From Pictodentalium vernedei (lineage: Eukaryota > Mollusca > Scaphopoda > Dentaliida > Dentaliidae): 64,000 nucleotides of DNA. The stretch is from assembly GCA_031216915.1 (NCBI GenBank), contig CM062294.1, forward strand, positions 27,590,985 to 27,654,984, given 5' to 3'. Position 1 is the stretch's first letter. Every line of letters starts with the position of its first letter. The notes under the pieces are model-generated. The model was not told the origin of the DNA and ran no database searches. It saw nothing but the letters and a program-made list of their open reading frames with translations. Positions 22,330-35,109 of this stretch are shown piece by piece. The position numbers were made by a program, and so were the translations under genes.

Positions 22330-24540
22330 GCAGACTTGTATATATATATATAGCGTCGAAAAATAAAACACATGTTGTAATGACAATATTGGACTACGTC
22401 GGTAAGTCAGGGACAATGTCCCCGAACCGATCGAAAAATCCAAGTCCAATGACGCTATAAGTCTCTTATCCAAGATCGCAGCAATGAAGTCCGAAATAAT
22501 AATCACTGGAAGATAATGCCAAAAGATATGAAAGGCATCTTCCGATACTACTAAAGGGAAAACTCGAAATCTTTTGAATCCCTTTCGCCATCCTGTCGGA
22601 CCCTATAAAGCGTTCGGTCGTCCGTACCTGATGCAACCGCGGACCGCACCGACCCAGCGCCGTCGGATAATTCCTGATTCGACCGAGAAACTGTCAATTG
22701 CTGGGATGCTGCGAAACAACTGTGCTAACTCGGATAGCACGTCCGTCACTGAGGCCCGAGGAGAAGCGGTCTTACGATGCATTGCCGCTGGAAGCTCCAT
22801 GATCGTTACCCCGTGCATACTACCAATATGCGAGCGAACGGAGTGTATAGGCCTTGTGTCCCTTGGCTACCGGATGGCGCGACCTATTCGCCGTGGAATC
22901 ACTGAATGCCGAAACTGATCGGATACTCGAGGTCACGTAGCCAATGTGCGGTCGTGTGCCCTGCTGTGAGGATGAGGAAGCATTAAAGACAGTCTCTCGG
23001 ACTGTCAATATAACGGAGCGTCCCGACCAACGGACATATGCTCCGAATGTAAAATATCTGAACCACAACATGCGGTCCCCTATGTTGTTGGGCGAGAGAG
23101 GGACCTCTCTCGCTCACAGCCCGGACGGACCTGGACCAGCCAGGAACCGGACTAACAGGCTTCCTCCGATCTGTCCTCAATCTGCCGTCACTGGGTGAGT
23201 ACTAAAGTAATTAAAGTGCTCGCATCACCCAAATCTCCTTCCTAGACCGCAACGGACGAACCCGGCAGCCGAACCATTCGATGAATGTACGCTACACCGG
23301 GTGAGCTAGCGAATGTCACTCCGTAGGCGATAGACATATTCCATGAGCACTTATTGCCGCTAACTCTTCATTAACTATGACGACAGATGCACACTTTTGA
23401 AAGACATCTCCATAACTCTTCGAACAAGAAACCAGAAATGCTTGGTTAGCAAGCATAAAATAATAATATATATAGCGTCGTTCAATAATTCAAAAGTTTG
23501 TGTGACATTACTGGACTATGTCGGAACTGAGGGACGATGTCCCTGAACCGAACCAAAAATTTCTAAGTCCACCGACGCTATCAGTTTCTTATCCGGCATC
23601 GCAGCATTCTGGTCCGACGAAAGAAGCTGGAGAAGACCAAGTCAGATGACATACACAACAGCATATGTTGTTCCGAAAGGGAAAGCTCGAAATCCTAAGA
23701 ATCCCTTTCGGTATCCCGTCGGACCGGATGAAACTTTCGGACGTCCGTACCCGCTTCCGCGGAGCGTCCCGACCCAGCATCGTCGGATAAAATATATGCG
23801 ACAGATTCAGTTGATGCTGGGATGCTGCGATAAACTGTGCTATTAAGGAAAGCATGTCCGTTCCCGAGGCCTGTGCAGTAGCGGTCTTACGATGCATTGC
23901 CGCCGGAAGCTCCGTGTATGTTGACTCCCGCACACTTCCTATGCGAACGTCCGGAGTCTGCAGGCCTCGTGTCCCTGGCTACCGGATGGTGTGACCTGGT
24001 CGCCGAAGAATCCTTGATCGGCGAAGCTGGCAATATATCGGCGGTCACGCAGCCAAGGTGCGGTCGTGTGCGCTGACGAGAAGAGGAAGCCTTAGCAGTC
24101 TCAGCGGACTGCCTATACAACGGAGCGTCCCGAGCGACGGACGTATGCTCCGCTTACGACACATTTTGTACCACAACATCTGGGGCCAGATGTTGTTGAA
24201 CGAGAGAGGGGCCTCTCTCGCTTGCCGTCCGGATGGACCGGAACGAGCTATGAACCGGACTAAAAGGCTTCCTGCGTTCTCCCTCCGATCCGCCGTCACT
24301 GGGTGTGCATTAGGTTAGTTTATAGTGCTCGCATCACCCCAAAATTCCTTCTAGACCGCAACGGACGAACGCGGCTGCCGAACCATTCGGTGAATGGACG
24401 CTACACCGGGCGAGCTAGCGAACGTCAAAGGCCGTCGAACCTACTAGGGTCCTCTTAGGCAATTGGCGTATTTACATGAGCACTTTTCCGCTAGCCCTTC
24501 ATTAATTGTGACGACGGAGGCACACTGTTGGAAGACATCA
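22330..24540 (-). pseudogene. DIRS copy A gag-like region, tandem duplicated
   Basis: Two ~1.1 kb direct repeats (about 23,460-24,540 and 22,330-23,460) carry the same blocks: 'ccgaaagggaaa.ctcgaaat', 'acccagc.ccgtcggata', 'ctggctaccggatgg', 'gagagaggg.cctctctcgct' and 'cgcaacggacgaac'. They occupy the position of gag in DIRS elements. Fragments encode helical, Ser/Arg-rich protein without a recognised domain, so gag identity rests on position. All frames are short and broken. Confidence 0.6.
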
Positions 24541-25673
24541 CAGATACATCACCCTAATCTTGATCGTCTGAAATAGAAATTGATAAAGTAGAGTGACCCT
24601 GCGGGGAAAGGACCGGAGTGTCCAAATCCCCAACAACATACCGTGACATACGCTTCCCATATTGTCATCGAAATCATACGATACAGAACAGGAGTTAATG
24701 CGAGTACACTGACCACATATAGAATGATAATAAAGTCAGAGGAAGACTTCCTCTTAAAACAATTGATCAATATCCTTTCAATGTGAAAAGAAAACAAGTC
24801 CTGGTACTCGCACTAACCCCTGGCAATCAAAATACATAATAATAATATGATCCATTGATATAGAAAAAATAATTGAAATCAAAATATTTTGAAAAAATAT
24901 TTTTTCAGAACAGCCCAAGTTTCTGAAAAGTAACGTTGAGCCCCAATGGATCCCAAGCCTAAGTGTGGACAAAAATTTTAAAAATATTTTAAACAATTTA
25001 TTCAACACTTACGAACAATAATAATGTATCTAGTTATGATTAAAATAACATCAAGATATTATTTTTTAGAAATCCCCCCCCTCACACAGAGGGCTGTTGA
25101 AAATGTAAACAATGAGTGTAAAAACACTAAAATAAGACTCCAGGCACCCAGGCCCGAAATCAGTTACCAAAAATACACTATCTGATGCAAAACAGAGACT
25201 TCCAGGGAAGAAACTGCAGAACATCAGATGGTAGATGCAGAACACAACGCCTAACCACCCCTAGGTGAAGACGTAAACATGGGGAAAGAACAGAATTCAT
25301 TCTGTTATTCAGCTAAAACTCCCAAGAAAATTTAGTAATAATAATTACAAAAACTATGCCAAAAGCATGGGAGAATAGCAAGGGGGAACTTAAAGGACAG
25401 GGAGAGAGGAAAACACTTAAAAAAACAGTGTAACTAAATAATCAGAATGACAACAAAATGGCTGCTGCCTTGAAAATAGGTAACTTAACATAATTTCATT
25501 AAAAATTTTCAAGTTACAGCCCTGATAATATTCTGTCACACATTCTTTTCCTCTCCTCCTTCTCTATCCTCCTTAGAATCACCATTTCACTAATATTTAT
25601 GTGTCTGGCATCATTTAAACTGAGATTTATAAGCACAAAGATCAGTCAGATGTTAACTGATGAAGGGCCAAAC

Positions 25674-25876
25674 TTAGAATGATTAATGGCGCCAATTTCG
25701 GAACGTCCTTGACACTGCGCATGCGCAGTAGGGGCGAAGTGTGGAGGGCCTTTCAGGACATGTTTTCTTTAGTTTTAGATGCAAATTTTGGGGATTGGGG
25801 GGCAAAATTTGTGTTTGGCCCTATATTTTAAGAGTTAGCACCAGCTATGTCTGGGTCATTGGTACAGTATAAAAAT
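25674..25876. repeat. DIRS copy A right (5') inverted terminal repeat
   Basis: It is the inverse of 19,018-19,207 and ends 'ggtacagtataaaaat'. It carries the TGCGCATGCGCA palindrome and 'ttggcgcc'-like site close to the presumed 5' end of the element's transcript. Confidence 0.9.
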
Positions 25877-27038
25877 AATAAAAAATCTGTTTCGCAGGCC
25901 CTACCGCATGGTCCTTTTGGCTGTCACATGCTCTCTTTTTATAACCAATTTGAACTTAAAAAAAATTAAAATTAAATGGTTTATGTCTGATATTTTACCC
26001 AAGTTGAAAAAATTGATGAATTTGTCCATTGAGTGCAAGAAGGCTTTGCAAAGAGGGTTTTGTAATTTTTTATGGACTGAAACAGATGCATGGCCATTTT
26101 AATTTTTGTTATAATGTTTGTAGTTGTGCACGACAGTCGTGTTCACTGCCTGCAAACACGCAAATCTAGGATGCTATCGTGGATAACATACCAGTGTAAT
26201 TTATTTTAGAGAGGTGTGGGGGGGGGGGGGGGATGAATCCCATCAAAAGTAGGCTATTTTAAGCTTTTTTCAGCTTGAATAATTTAATTTTTCCCATTCC
26301 ATTTACGCTATAACTGGCCTGTACAACCTGAAAGAAAATACCCATTCTGTTTCGTTGTAACAAGTTAATAAACTCCAGGTGAAAATATTCATGTACATAT
26401 TTACGGGTACAGTATGTACATGTAGGACCTATTCGTAGATGAATTTCTACGACCAATTCATATCTAAACTGTGTACATTTAGTGCTTGCAGTATGTTTGC
26501 GTAAAGAACATTTTTACTTCTGTTAATTTTTTTTACTCTTTATTTTTTCCTGAGAATAATTAGTGGAATAATCGTGTGCGCACACAGCTTCACTTATGGA
26601 ACTGACAGTGGCATAGAATTTTAATATTTTGGGGGGATAAAACCTTTCATAGCGCTGTGATGACCGATGCAGAACACGTCCTCGCAGGGGGAGAAAACAA
26701 GAGGGTTTTGTAATTTTTTTGGGACTGAAACAGATGCATGGTCATTTTAATTTTTGTTATAATGTTTGTAGTTGTACATGACAGTCGTGTTCACTGCCTG
26801 TGAACACGTTGACACACGATTACGTAATTAATTAATTTGCTGCTGTCCTTCAGCAGTAGAGAAGTTTATTGACACGATGAAATGACACGGTGTAGCGGCG
26901 TGTGTACACGACCATAAAAATCACGAAACATGCACACGTCGCAAAAAAAGCAAAAAACTTGACGTGTGTACTGTAGTTCTGGTTAATACTAAAGATAACA
27001 GTGTTTGATTAAATGGCAAGGCTCAGAATTTTTTAAAT
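25877..27038. other. Intergenic stretch with a ~105 bp direct duplication
   Basis: 26,047-26,152 and 26,697-26,801 share 'gagggttttgtaatttttt', 'ggactgaaacagatgcatgg', 'ttgttataatgtttgtag' and 'gacagtcgtgttcactgcctg'. A 13-base G run lies at about 26,219-26,231. No gene is recognised; the 64-codon frame at 25,908 has no known motif. Confidence 0.6.
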
Positions 27039-28019
27039 TACAGTCTGTGCGACAGTAACGGGTCACCTTTCATATTTTCATTTATTTTTCTCCAACAAAA
27101 TAAGTTATCATAATTTTGTTTCATGTTATTGACAGACAAGTATCTGACACTCATTATTGCAGTGGGAATCTTAAGATAAAACTTCTGTTTATTTCCTAAA
27201 ATGAGTTTGTATGACCATTGCAATTAGGTCAGTATCGGGTCATGTGTGTCAGTAAAGAATCAACCTCTTTGATAGCAACTGACGATCTATTTTTCTCACC
27301 TCATAGGTATTTTTGGACACAAAAAGTCATTTTTTTTTCATCAATTTCGCCTTGCAAGCTGAAGCCAGTCACAAATTTTACAACGGGGAAAAGTGAAAAA
27401 CGAAGCGAATCTAAGCTAGAAGTTTTATGTTTTGTCGTAAACTTTCTAAAAATAGATCAACTATGGAATCTCCCAACACAGGATTAGGCTTAGCTGCGCA
27501 TGTCTGACCCGGTATTGACAACTCGGCTCGCCACTGAAAACGGAAAAATATACCATGATGTCCAATATTTATCCCAATTATTTTTTAATGAATTTAAAGC
27601 TTAGACAAATCTGTTGGAATAGTAATTCTTACATTCCCACTCTATATTTTTTTCTTCCTAAAGTTGAGATGAAAACTTTTTCACAGTTTCGCGTATCGAA
27701 ATTTTCTCCCGCGGAAACTTAAAAAATTTATAGTAATTTATATATTTTTTATACTTACCAATGACCCAGGCATAGCTGGTGCTAACTCTTAAAAATATAG
27801 GGCCAAACACAAATTTTGCCCCCAATCCCCAAAATTTGCATCTAAAACCAAAGAAAACATGTCCTGAATGGCCCTCCATACTTCACCTCTACTGCGCATG
27901 CCCAGTGTCAAGGACGTCCCAAAATTGGCGCCATTAATCATTCTTACCATCAGTGCCTGGTAAGCACTATGTCCTCAGCGGGGAGATATGAGTTCCCAAC
28001 TCCTGGGAGGGCCATCCCC

Positions 28020-28107
28020 GTCTGGGTCATTGGTAAGTATAAAAAATATATAAATTACTATGAATTTTTGAAGATTTTTATACTGTACCAATGACCCAGA
28101 CATAGCT
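28020..28107. repeat. DIRS copy B internal complementary region
   Basis: Its complement joins 'cagtataaaaat', CTT and 'caaaaattcatag', the circle junction for copy B. It uses CTT, matching B's own left end. Confidence 0.9.
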
Positions 28108-28639
28108 GAATAGTAAAAAGGCTGGAGGGCCCAGGACATAGAGGAAAATCCAATAAGCTCAACTATATAAAATAGAGTCATCTCCTGGAGGAGAAAAGGA
28201 GAATTAGGCTTCACATGTATCTTTCTTATTTATGATAAATTAGAAAGACACAATACCTTCTATAATTGAGCATCATAACATCCATATTCTCTATTAATAT
28301 GCAGTATAATTCTTATACTAATTATTTTTAAAGTAAGCCAATAAATAAAGTTAGTCCAGAGAATTGAGACTCTTTATACTCTTTTAAAAGTTTCCGAGGA
28401 TAGTATAATAACGCCCGTTTGACACGTGACCTATTCAAATGCTATACTTTAAAACTATGACATGAATGAATTTTAAAACATAACTTTCACTTAAAAAACC
28501 ATCCCAGTAACAGCTCAGAATTACTGACTCCGGAGGAGGTATCCCCTTGTTTTCATAATAAAACAGGTGACCCAAGGGAACACCCTCCCCCCCCCCCCTT
28601 TTTCTTGCCCTGGGTCAAATAGCCCAGAGCGAAGAGGGC

Positions 28640-29960
28640 AGCAGGACGGAGTCACTGCCGGAACATAAAGCCTACATAGCTATAGTTGCAATTGTTAAGT
28701 GATCGACATTCTGAGCAGACGATAATGGACCTAAATAATGCAGGCCTCCAGAAAAGGACTCGATATTTCTGAGATAAAATTCGTGAATGTGGATGGCTGA
28801 GACCAATATGCAGCCTACTTTAAATCTATAATAGCAACACTATTTACGTAAGCCCAAGATGTAAAAGAGCTCTTACTTCATGAGCCGAAATCTTAAGCAC
28901 AGACTGCTGAGTTAAGGATAGATTATCTTAAGCAGTACCGATAGTTAATTGAATGCATTTAGTAATAGAATGGACCGTAATGACCTTTCTATTAGGCATC
29001 AGAGCCAGAAGAAGCTTTACGTCCTTACTGATAAACTGAGATCTGTTAATAAATACATAAAGGTCTATCCAGACAGAGTAAAGGCCTATGCCCGTTCGAA
29101 GACGGAAGGACCTTAAAAACAATAGGTTCCGGATATTTATTAGGAGCCTGATTCTTAACCACAAAAACATTAGTAGTAAAGGTAATAGAGTTTCCGATAC
29201 TACGAAAGTGAGAATCGTCCACCGATAGTGCATGAAGCTCACTGACTCTTCAGCAGAAGAGAAGACTAAGAGAATTGCTGCCTTAAAAGGCCAGAATTTG
29301 AAACTAGTGTCTCAAGAGGTTCAAATGTTTGCTTTAGTTAATAAGAACCCAAGCTAAATTCCGTATAGGAATTAATCTAAGGATTCTAGGTCTATTTATC
29401 GAAAAGTTTCAAACTAACTTAAAGAGACATTAGGCTCAATTGTAAACTATCATGGTGTGCATAGGTATCAGATAACATAGACCTATAACCTTAAATAGTA
29501 ACTGGCTGCAGTTGATCTCGTCAAACAAGTATACTAGAAAGTTTGCAATGTCTGGTATGGAGGGATCAAAAATATCAACATAAAGATCCCTACACCAACG
29601 ACGGAAGACCCTCCACTTTAGCCGCATAGTATAGCGAAGAGGAGGTCCTCCTACAGTTAGAAATCGCGTCCACTGCTCGTCCTGTACAATGCTTGCCATG
29701 CAAGAAGTACCGCACAACGGAATACGTGAAGGTTGAGACCTTGCAGGTTGTGATGAAGTTGACACGATTTCCCCAGCGAAAAAAGATCCTCTCGTGGAGG
29801 AAGTTTCCGCGATAAGTCCCACAGCAGACATCTAAGTAAACTTATCCACCGTCTCTGTGGAGACAGAGATGCTACCAACAGAATTGTATTGTGAATGTAT
29901 AATCCCAGCAATACTTGCTGAATCAACAGCGCTAGAGGATACGCATATTCTATCATCCTG
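28640..29960 (-). pseudogene. DIRS copy B tyrosine recombinase, broken but motif-rich
   Basis: The blocks run from right to left. A linker 'YAYPLALLIQQVL' (about 29,900-29,956) precedes the core-binding segment 'LKWRVFRRWCRD', followed by 'PSIPDIANFLVYLFDE' (about 29,540-29,640). Next come 'RVSELHALSVDD' with the catalytic Arg (about 29,228-29,262) and 'HEVRAL' (about 28,870-28,890). The terminal 'AAYWS..STFT' is followed after a one-base frame change by a Tyr-containing segment (about 28,765-28,830). These are the R...HxxR...Y landmarks of DIRS/Ngaro recombinases. At least four frame changes or stops break it. Confidence 0.9.
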
Positions 29961-30104
29961 TCCTATTAGATTGATAGAGCGTTAACTACATATGCTTGGG
30001 GATCCGGACACGGTGACACATACGTCTGCAATTGATTGGAGAGTTGTGTCGCAAATAAATTATCACTGGGCGCTCCCATTGGTAGCAAATCTGATTGAAT
30101 ACCT

Positions 30105-30560
30105 GTTTGTCTGACGGCAACAAACGACCCTTACGTGAAAGGGAGTCTGCTAATACGATCCGACGACCCAGAACATGACAGACCGAAACAGAACTTGGTG
30201 TTCTATAACAAACAGAAGGATTCTTTCCGTTAAAATCAATAACGGAACCGAATGAGTGCCTCCCTGGTTCCGGATATACGCAACTACTGTCGTATTATCG
30301 GACAGGATTTGGACATGCGTTTCTGAATAATGTTCATCCAATGACGTAGTGCAAGCCAAAATAATATCATTTCTTGGAAATTAAGTGCTTGTCTAAAAAC
30401 TGCGGAACCCAAAGACCCTGGCACTTCGAATCCGTTGGGATCAAAATTGTTTCCCAACCTGTTTGACTGGCATCCGTCATAATCGAAAAACTCAGATCCG
30501 GCAACTACAGTGGAACTCTCCGAGTCAACCACCGAATGTTTGCCCACGTCTGAATCTCTT
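30105..30560 (-). pseudogene. DIRS copy B RNase H, catalytic motifs present, frameshifted
   Basis: 'MTDASQTGWETIL' (about 30,455-30,490) and 'SDNTTVVAYIRNQGGT' (about 30,255-30,305) keep the catalytic Asp residues. 'CHVLGRR' and 'ADSLSRKGRLLPSD' close the domain at about 30,110-30,180. At least one frameshift and stops separate the blocks. By contrast copies A and C have lost both Asp residues. Confidence 0.9.
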
Positions 30561-31079
30561 GTTACACTTAAATGACAAGAGAACGTGTATATCGAGCAAT
30601 TCAAAGATTGCTGAAAGGTTGCCGTCGAAGAGAAGCTTCTCCGAGACCGAAGCGACTCTGAGAGAGTTCCTCACCTTACTATCCACGCGCGTGGATGTAG
30701 CTAGGGCTGCATCACGTCTAACCAACTCCAGGTTGCCACTGAAGGGCGGAGTTATACGTGAAAACTACTGCCCCTGAAAGAAATCTTATTGAGGATCATA
30801 TCCTGGAATTCTTTCTCTTGAAGACGTAATGATAACGCCTCAGTTAGGTGTCTATGTATGATAAAGTGTCTAAGTTAAGTCTATTAGACATCATTGTCGT
30901 TTCCAACGTCGCGGTTGGAATTGACATAGACGGCGAAAAAGATAATTCCCAGTGTTCAGCCTCGCCGTCTTAGCAGCATAGGAACTCTCGGTATGCCCAG
31001 TTCTGCCAATAAAAATTTATTTTCCTAGAATTGATGAAAGGCAGAATAGAGCATTGCGAACAAGAAACTAGACTAGCAT

Positions 31080-33320
31080 GTTTGGTAGCAAGCTTATATA
31101 TAGCGTCGTTCAATAATTCGAATGTTCTAATGACATTATTGGACTGCGTCGGCAACTCAGGGACAATGTCCCTGAACCGATCAAAACTCTGTGTCCAATG
31201 ACGCTATTAGTCTCTTATCCAGCATCGCAGCCAAGTAGTCCGACGGAACAACCTCTGGAAGATAATGCCGGAAGAAATGTGTGGCAGCTTCTGTTGTTCC
31301 GAAAGGGAAAGCTCGAAATCGTCCGAATCCCTTTCGCCATCCTGTCAGACCCTATGAAGTGTTCGGTCGTCCGTACCTGATGCAACAGAGGAGCGCACCG
31401 ACCCAGCGCCGTCGGATTATTCCTGATCCGACCAAGAATCTATCGTTTGCTGGGATGCTGCGATAAGCTGTGCTATCTTGGATAGCATGTCCGTCACTGA
31501 GGCCTATGGAGAAGCGGTCTTACGATGCCTTGCCGCTGGAAGCTCCGTGTTCGTTACCCCGTGCATACTTCTATTATGCGAGCGACCGGAGTGTACAGGC
31601 CTCGTGTCCCTTGGCTACCGGATGGCGTGACCTGTTCGCAGTGGAATCACTGAATGACGAAGCTGGCCGAATACTCAAAATCACGTAGCCAAGGTGAGGT
31701 CGTGTGCGCTGCTGTGAGGATGAGGAAGCATTATCGACAGTCACTCGGACTGTCTATATAATGGAGCGTCCCAAGCGGCGGACATATGCTCCAAATGCGA
31801 AATGTCTGTACCACAACATCCGGTCCCATATGTTGTTGTACGAGAGAGGGACCTCTCTCGCTCGCCGCCCGGACGGACCTGGACGAGCTAGGAACCGGAC
31901 TAACAGGCTCCCTCCGATCTCTCCTCTAATCCGTCGTCACTGGGTGTGTACTAAAGTCTATTATAGTGCTCGCATCACCCAAATCTCCTTCCTAGACCGC
32001 AACGGACGAACCCGACTGCCGAACCAATCGATGAATGGACGCTACATCGGGTGAGCTAGCGAACGTCAACTCCGTCGATCCTACTAGGAAACTCTTAGGC
32101 GATTGACGTATTCCATGAGCACTAATTGCCGCTAGCTCTTCATTAACTATGACGACAGAGGCACACTTTTGAAAGACATCTCAGTAATATTGCGAACAAG
32201 AAACCAGACATGCTTGTAAATAGCAAGCATATAAAAAATATATATAGCGTCGTTCAATAAATCGAAAGTTTCTGAGACATTATTGGACTGTGTCGGAACT
32301 GAGGGACGATGTCCCTGAACCGAACCAAAAATTTCTGTGTCCACCAACGCTATCAGTTTCTTATCCGGCATCGCAGCATTCTGGTCCGACGAAGAACCTC
32401 TAGAAGATGAAGTCGGAAGACATATACAGTAGCTTATGTTGTTCCGAAAGGGAAAGCTCGAAATCCTCCGAATCCCTTTCGGCTTCCCGTCGGACCGTAT
32501 GAAATTTTCGGACGTCCGTGCTTCCGCGGAGCGTCCCGACCCAGCGTCGTCGGATATTACATGATGCGACAGAGATTCTGTCGATGCTGAGATGCTGCGA
32601 TAAGTTGTGCTATTCGGGATAGCCCGTCCGTCACCGAGGCCTTGCAGTTGCGGTCTTACGATGCTTTGCCGCTGGAAGCTCTGTGTACGTTGACTCCCGC
32701 ATACTTTCTTATGCGAACGTCCGGAGTCTCCAGGCCTCGTGTCCCTGGCTATCGGATGGCGTGACCTGGTCGCCGAGGATTCTCTGATTGGCGAAGTTGA
32801 CTGGATATCCAAGGTCACGTAGCCAAGAGCGGTCGTGTGCGCTACCATGAGGATGAGGAAGCCTTATTGACAGTCTCTCCGGGCTGTCTATCTAACGGAG
32901 CGTCCCGAGCGGCGGACGTATGCTCCGAATGCGAGACATTTTGTACCACAACATCTGGGACCAGATGTTGTTGTACGAGAGAGGGGCCTCTCTCGCTCGC
33001 AGTCCGGATGGACCTGGACGAGCTAGGAACCGGACTAAAAGGCTTCCTCCGTTCTCTCCTCTAATCCGCCGTCACTGGGTGTGCATTAGGTTGATTTATA
33101 GTGCTCGCATCACCCAAAACTCCTTCTGGACCGCAACGGACGAACCCGGCTGCCGAACCATTCGATGAATGGACGCTACACCGGGTGAGCCAGCGGACGT
33201 CAAAGGCCGTCGATCCTACTAGGGACCTCTTAGGCAATTGACGTATTTTCATGAGCACTTTTCCGCTAGCTCTTCATTAATTGTGACGACGGAGGCACAC
33301 TTTTGGAAGACATCACGGAT
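31080..33320 (-). pseudogene. DIRS copy B gag-like region, tandem duplicated
   Basis: The ~1.1 kb direct repeats are at about 32,220-33,320 and 31,080-32,220. The longest frame (32,147-32,848, 233 codons) contains 'SSDQNAAMPDKKLIALVD' and 'PTQSNNVSETFDLLNDAIY'; the second repeat has 'PTQSNNVIRTFELLNDAIY' (30,970-31,155). The duplication thus repeats a protein module, perhaps a helical capsid-like segment. No zinc knuckle or known domain is seen. Only about 550 bp lie between this region and RNase H, where the reverse transcriptase would be expected. Confidence 0.62.
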
Positions 33321-33895
33321 ACATCACCCTGTTCTTGATCCTCTGAAATAGAGATTGATAAACTGGAGTGACCCTGCGGGGAAAGGACCGGAATGGCCAT
33401 TTCCCCACTAACATACCGTGACGCACGCTTCCCATGTTGTCATCGAAATTAACACATACGGAACAGGAGTTCGTGAGAGTACACTGACTACATTTATACA
33501 ATGATTATGAAAGTCAGAGGAAGATTTCCTCTTATTACAATTGAACAATATCCTTTCAATGTGAAAGGAAAACAAAGTCCTAGTACTCGCACCAACCCCT
33601 GACAATCAAAATACATAATAACATGATCCATTAACATAGAAAAAATAATTGAAATCAAAAAATTTTGAAAAAATATTTTTTCAGAAAAGCCCAAGTTTCT
33701 GAAAAGTAACGCTGAGCCCCAATGGATCCCAAGCCTAAGTGTGGGCAAACATTTTAAAAAATTAATGCAACACTTACGAACAATAATAATGTATCTAGTA
33801 ATGATTAAACTAACATCAAGATATTATTTTCAAGAAATCCCCCCTCACACAGAGGACTGTTGTCAATGTAAACAAGAAGTGTAAAAACACCAGAA

Positions 33896-34051
33896 CAGAG
33901 TTACGATGTTGGGGAGCTGACAGCTGCTCGTCGTTGCTCGGTGGTTCTCTCCGGGTACTCCAGCTTCCTCCACCCGTAAAACTGTCACCGACATGATATG
34001 ACCCTGGCTGTTAATGTGGCGTTAAACCCAAATAAAAAAAAAAAAAAAAAA
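33896..34051 (+). mobile_element. 5'-truncated SINE in DIRS copy B
   Basis: It contains 'ttacgatgttggggagctga', 'ctcggtggttctctccggg', 'cctccacccgtaaaactgtc', then 'gacatgatatgaccctggc', 'gcgttaaaccc' and a poly-A tail. A 13 bp duplication AAAAACACCAGAA flanks it (33,883-33,895 and 34,052-34,064). Copies A and C lack it at the same site. Its 3' tail differs from the SINEs at 6,971 and 53,080. Confidence 0.9.
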
Positions 34052-34433
34052 AAAAACACCAGAAACAAGACTCCAGGCACTGATAACCCTGGCCCGAAAT
34101 CAGTTACCAATAATACACTATCTAATGCAAAGTTAAAAAATTTATAGTAATTTCTATATTTTTTATACTTACCAATGACCCAGACATAGCTGGTGCTAAC
34201 TCTTAAAATATAGGGCCAAACACAAATTTTGCCCCCCAATCCCCAAAATTTGCATCTAAAACCAAAGAAAACATGACCTGAAAGGCCCTCCACACTTCAC
34301 CTCTACTGCGCATGCGCAGTGTCAAGGACGTTCCGAAATTGGCGCCATTAATCATTCTAATAACCAGTGCCTGGTAAGCGCTATGTACTCAGCGGGGAGG
34401 CAAGAGTTCCCAACTCCTGGGAGGGCCATCCCC

Positions 34434-34522
34434 GTCTGGGTCATTGGTAAGTATAAAAAAATATAGAAATTACTATAAATTTTTTAACATTTTTATACTG
34501 TACCAATGACCCAGACAAAGCT
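34434..34522. repeat. DIRS copy C internal complementary region
   Basis: It has the same design as in A: the complement of the circle junction with GTT between the two outer ends. Confidence 0.9.
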
Positions 34523-35109
34523 GAATAGTAAAAAGGCTGGAGGGCCAAGGACATAGAGCAAAATGGAATACGCTCAATAATATAAAATAGAGTCATCCCC
34601 TGTAGGGAAAAAGAAGTAATAGGCCTTACATGTATCTTTCTTATTTATGATAAATTAGAAAGATACAACACCTTCTAAAATTGAGCTTCATACATCCATG
34701 TACTCTATTAATATCCAATATAATCCTTATACTAATAATTTTTAAAGAAAGCCAATAAATAAAGTAAGTCTAGAGAATAGATACTCTTATACTCCTTAAA
34801 AGTGTCTGAGGATTGCATAATCATGTCCGTTGACATATGCAAAATTCAAAAGCTATACTTTAAAAACTAAGACTTGAATGAATTTTTAAAACATAAACTT
34901 CTCACTAAACAACCATCCCAATAACAGCTCAGAATTACTAACTCCAGAGGAGGTATCCCCTTGTTTTCATAGTAAAAAAGGTGACCCAAGGGAACACCCT
35001 CCCCCCCCCCCCCCTTTTTTCTTGCCCTGGGTCAAATAGCCCAGAGCGAAGAGGGCAGCAGAACGGAGACACTGCCGAAACAGACAGCCTACCTAGCTAT
35101 AGTAGCAAC

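Larger units (their letters stand above)
18978..25876 (-). mobile_element. DIRS-type tyrosine-recombinase retrotransposon, copy A
   Basis: The element is 6,899 bp, coding on the minus strand (5' end at right). It has ~190 bp inverted terminal repeats (19,018-19,207 and 25,674-25,864), unequal outer ends (GTTAAAAAATTT left; TATAAAAAT right) and an internal complementary region at 19,280-19,367. Order from the 5' end: AT-rich leader, duplicated gag-like segment, RNase H, tyrosine recombinase. Inverted termini, an internal complementary region and RH followed by YR define DIRS elements. All frames are broken. It is nearly identical to copy C and clearly more diverged from copy B. Confidence 0.93.

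Noticed and set aside
22574-22918. Plus-strand frame of 114 codons and similar ones at 30,463 and 31,704
   Set aside because: These are antisense to the DIRS gag-like and RNase H regions and are not conserved as open frames in the other copies.
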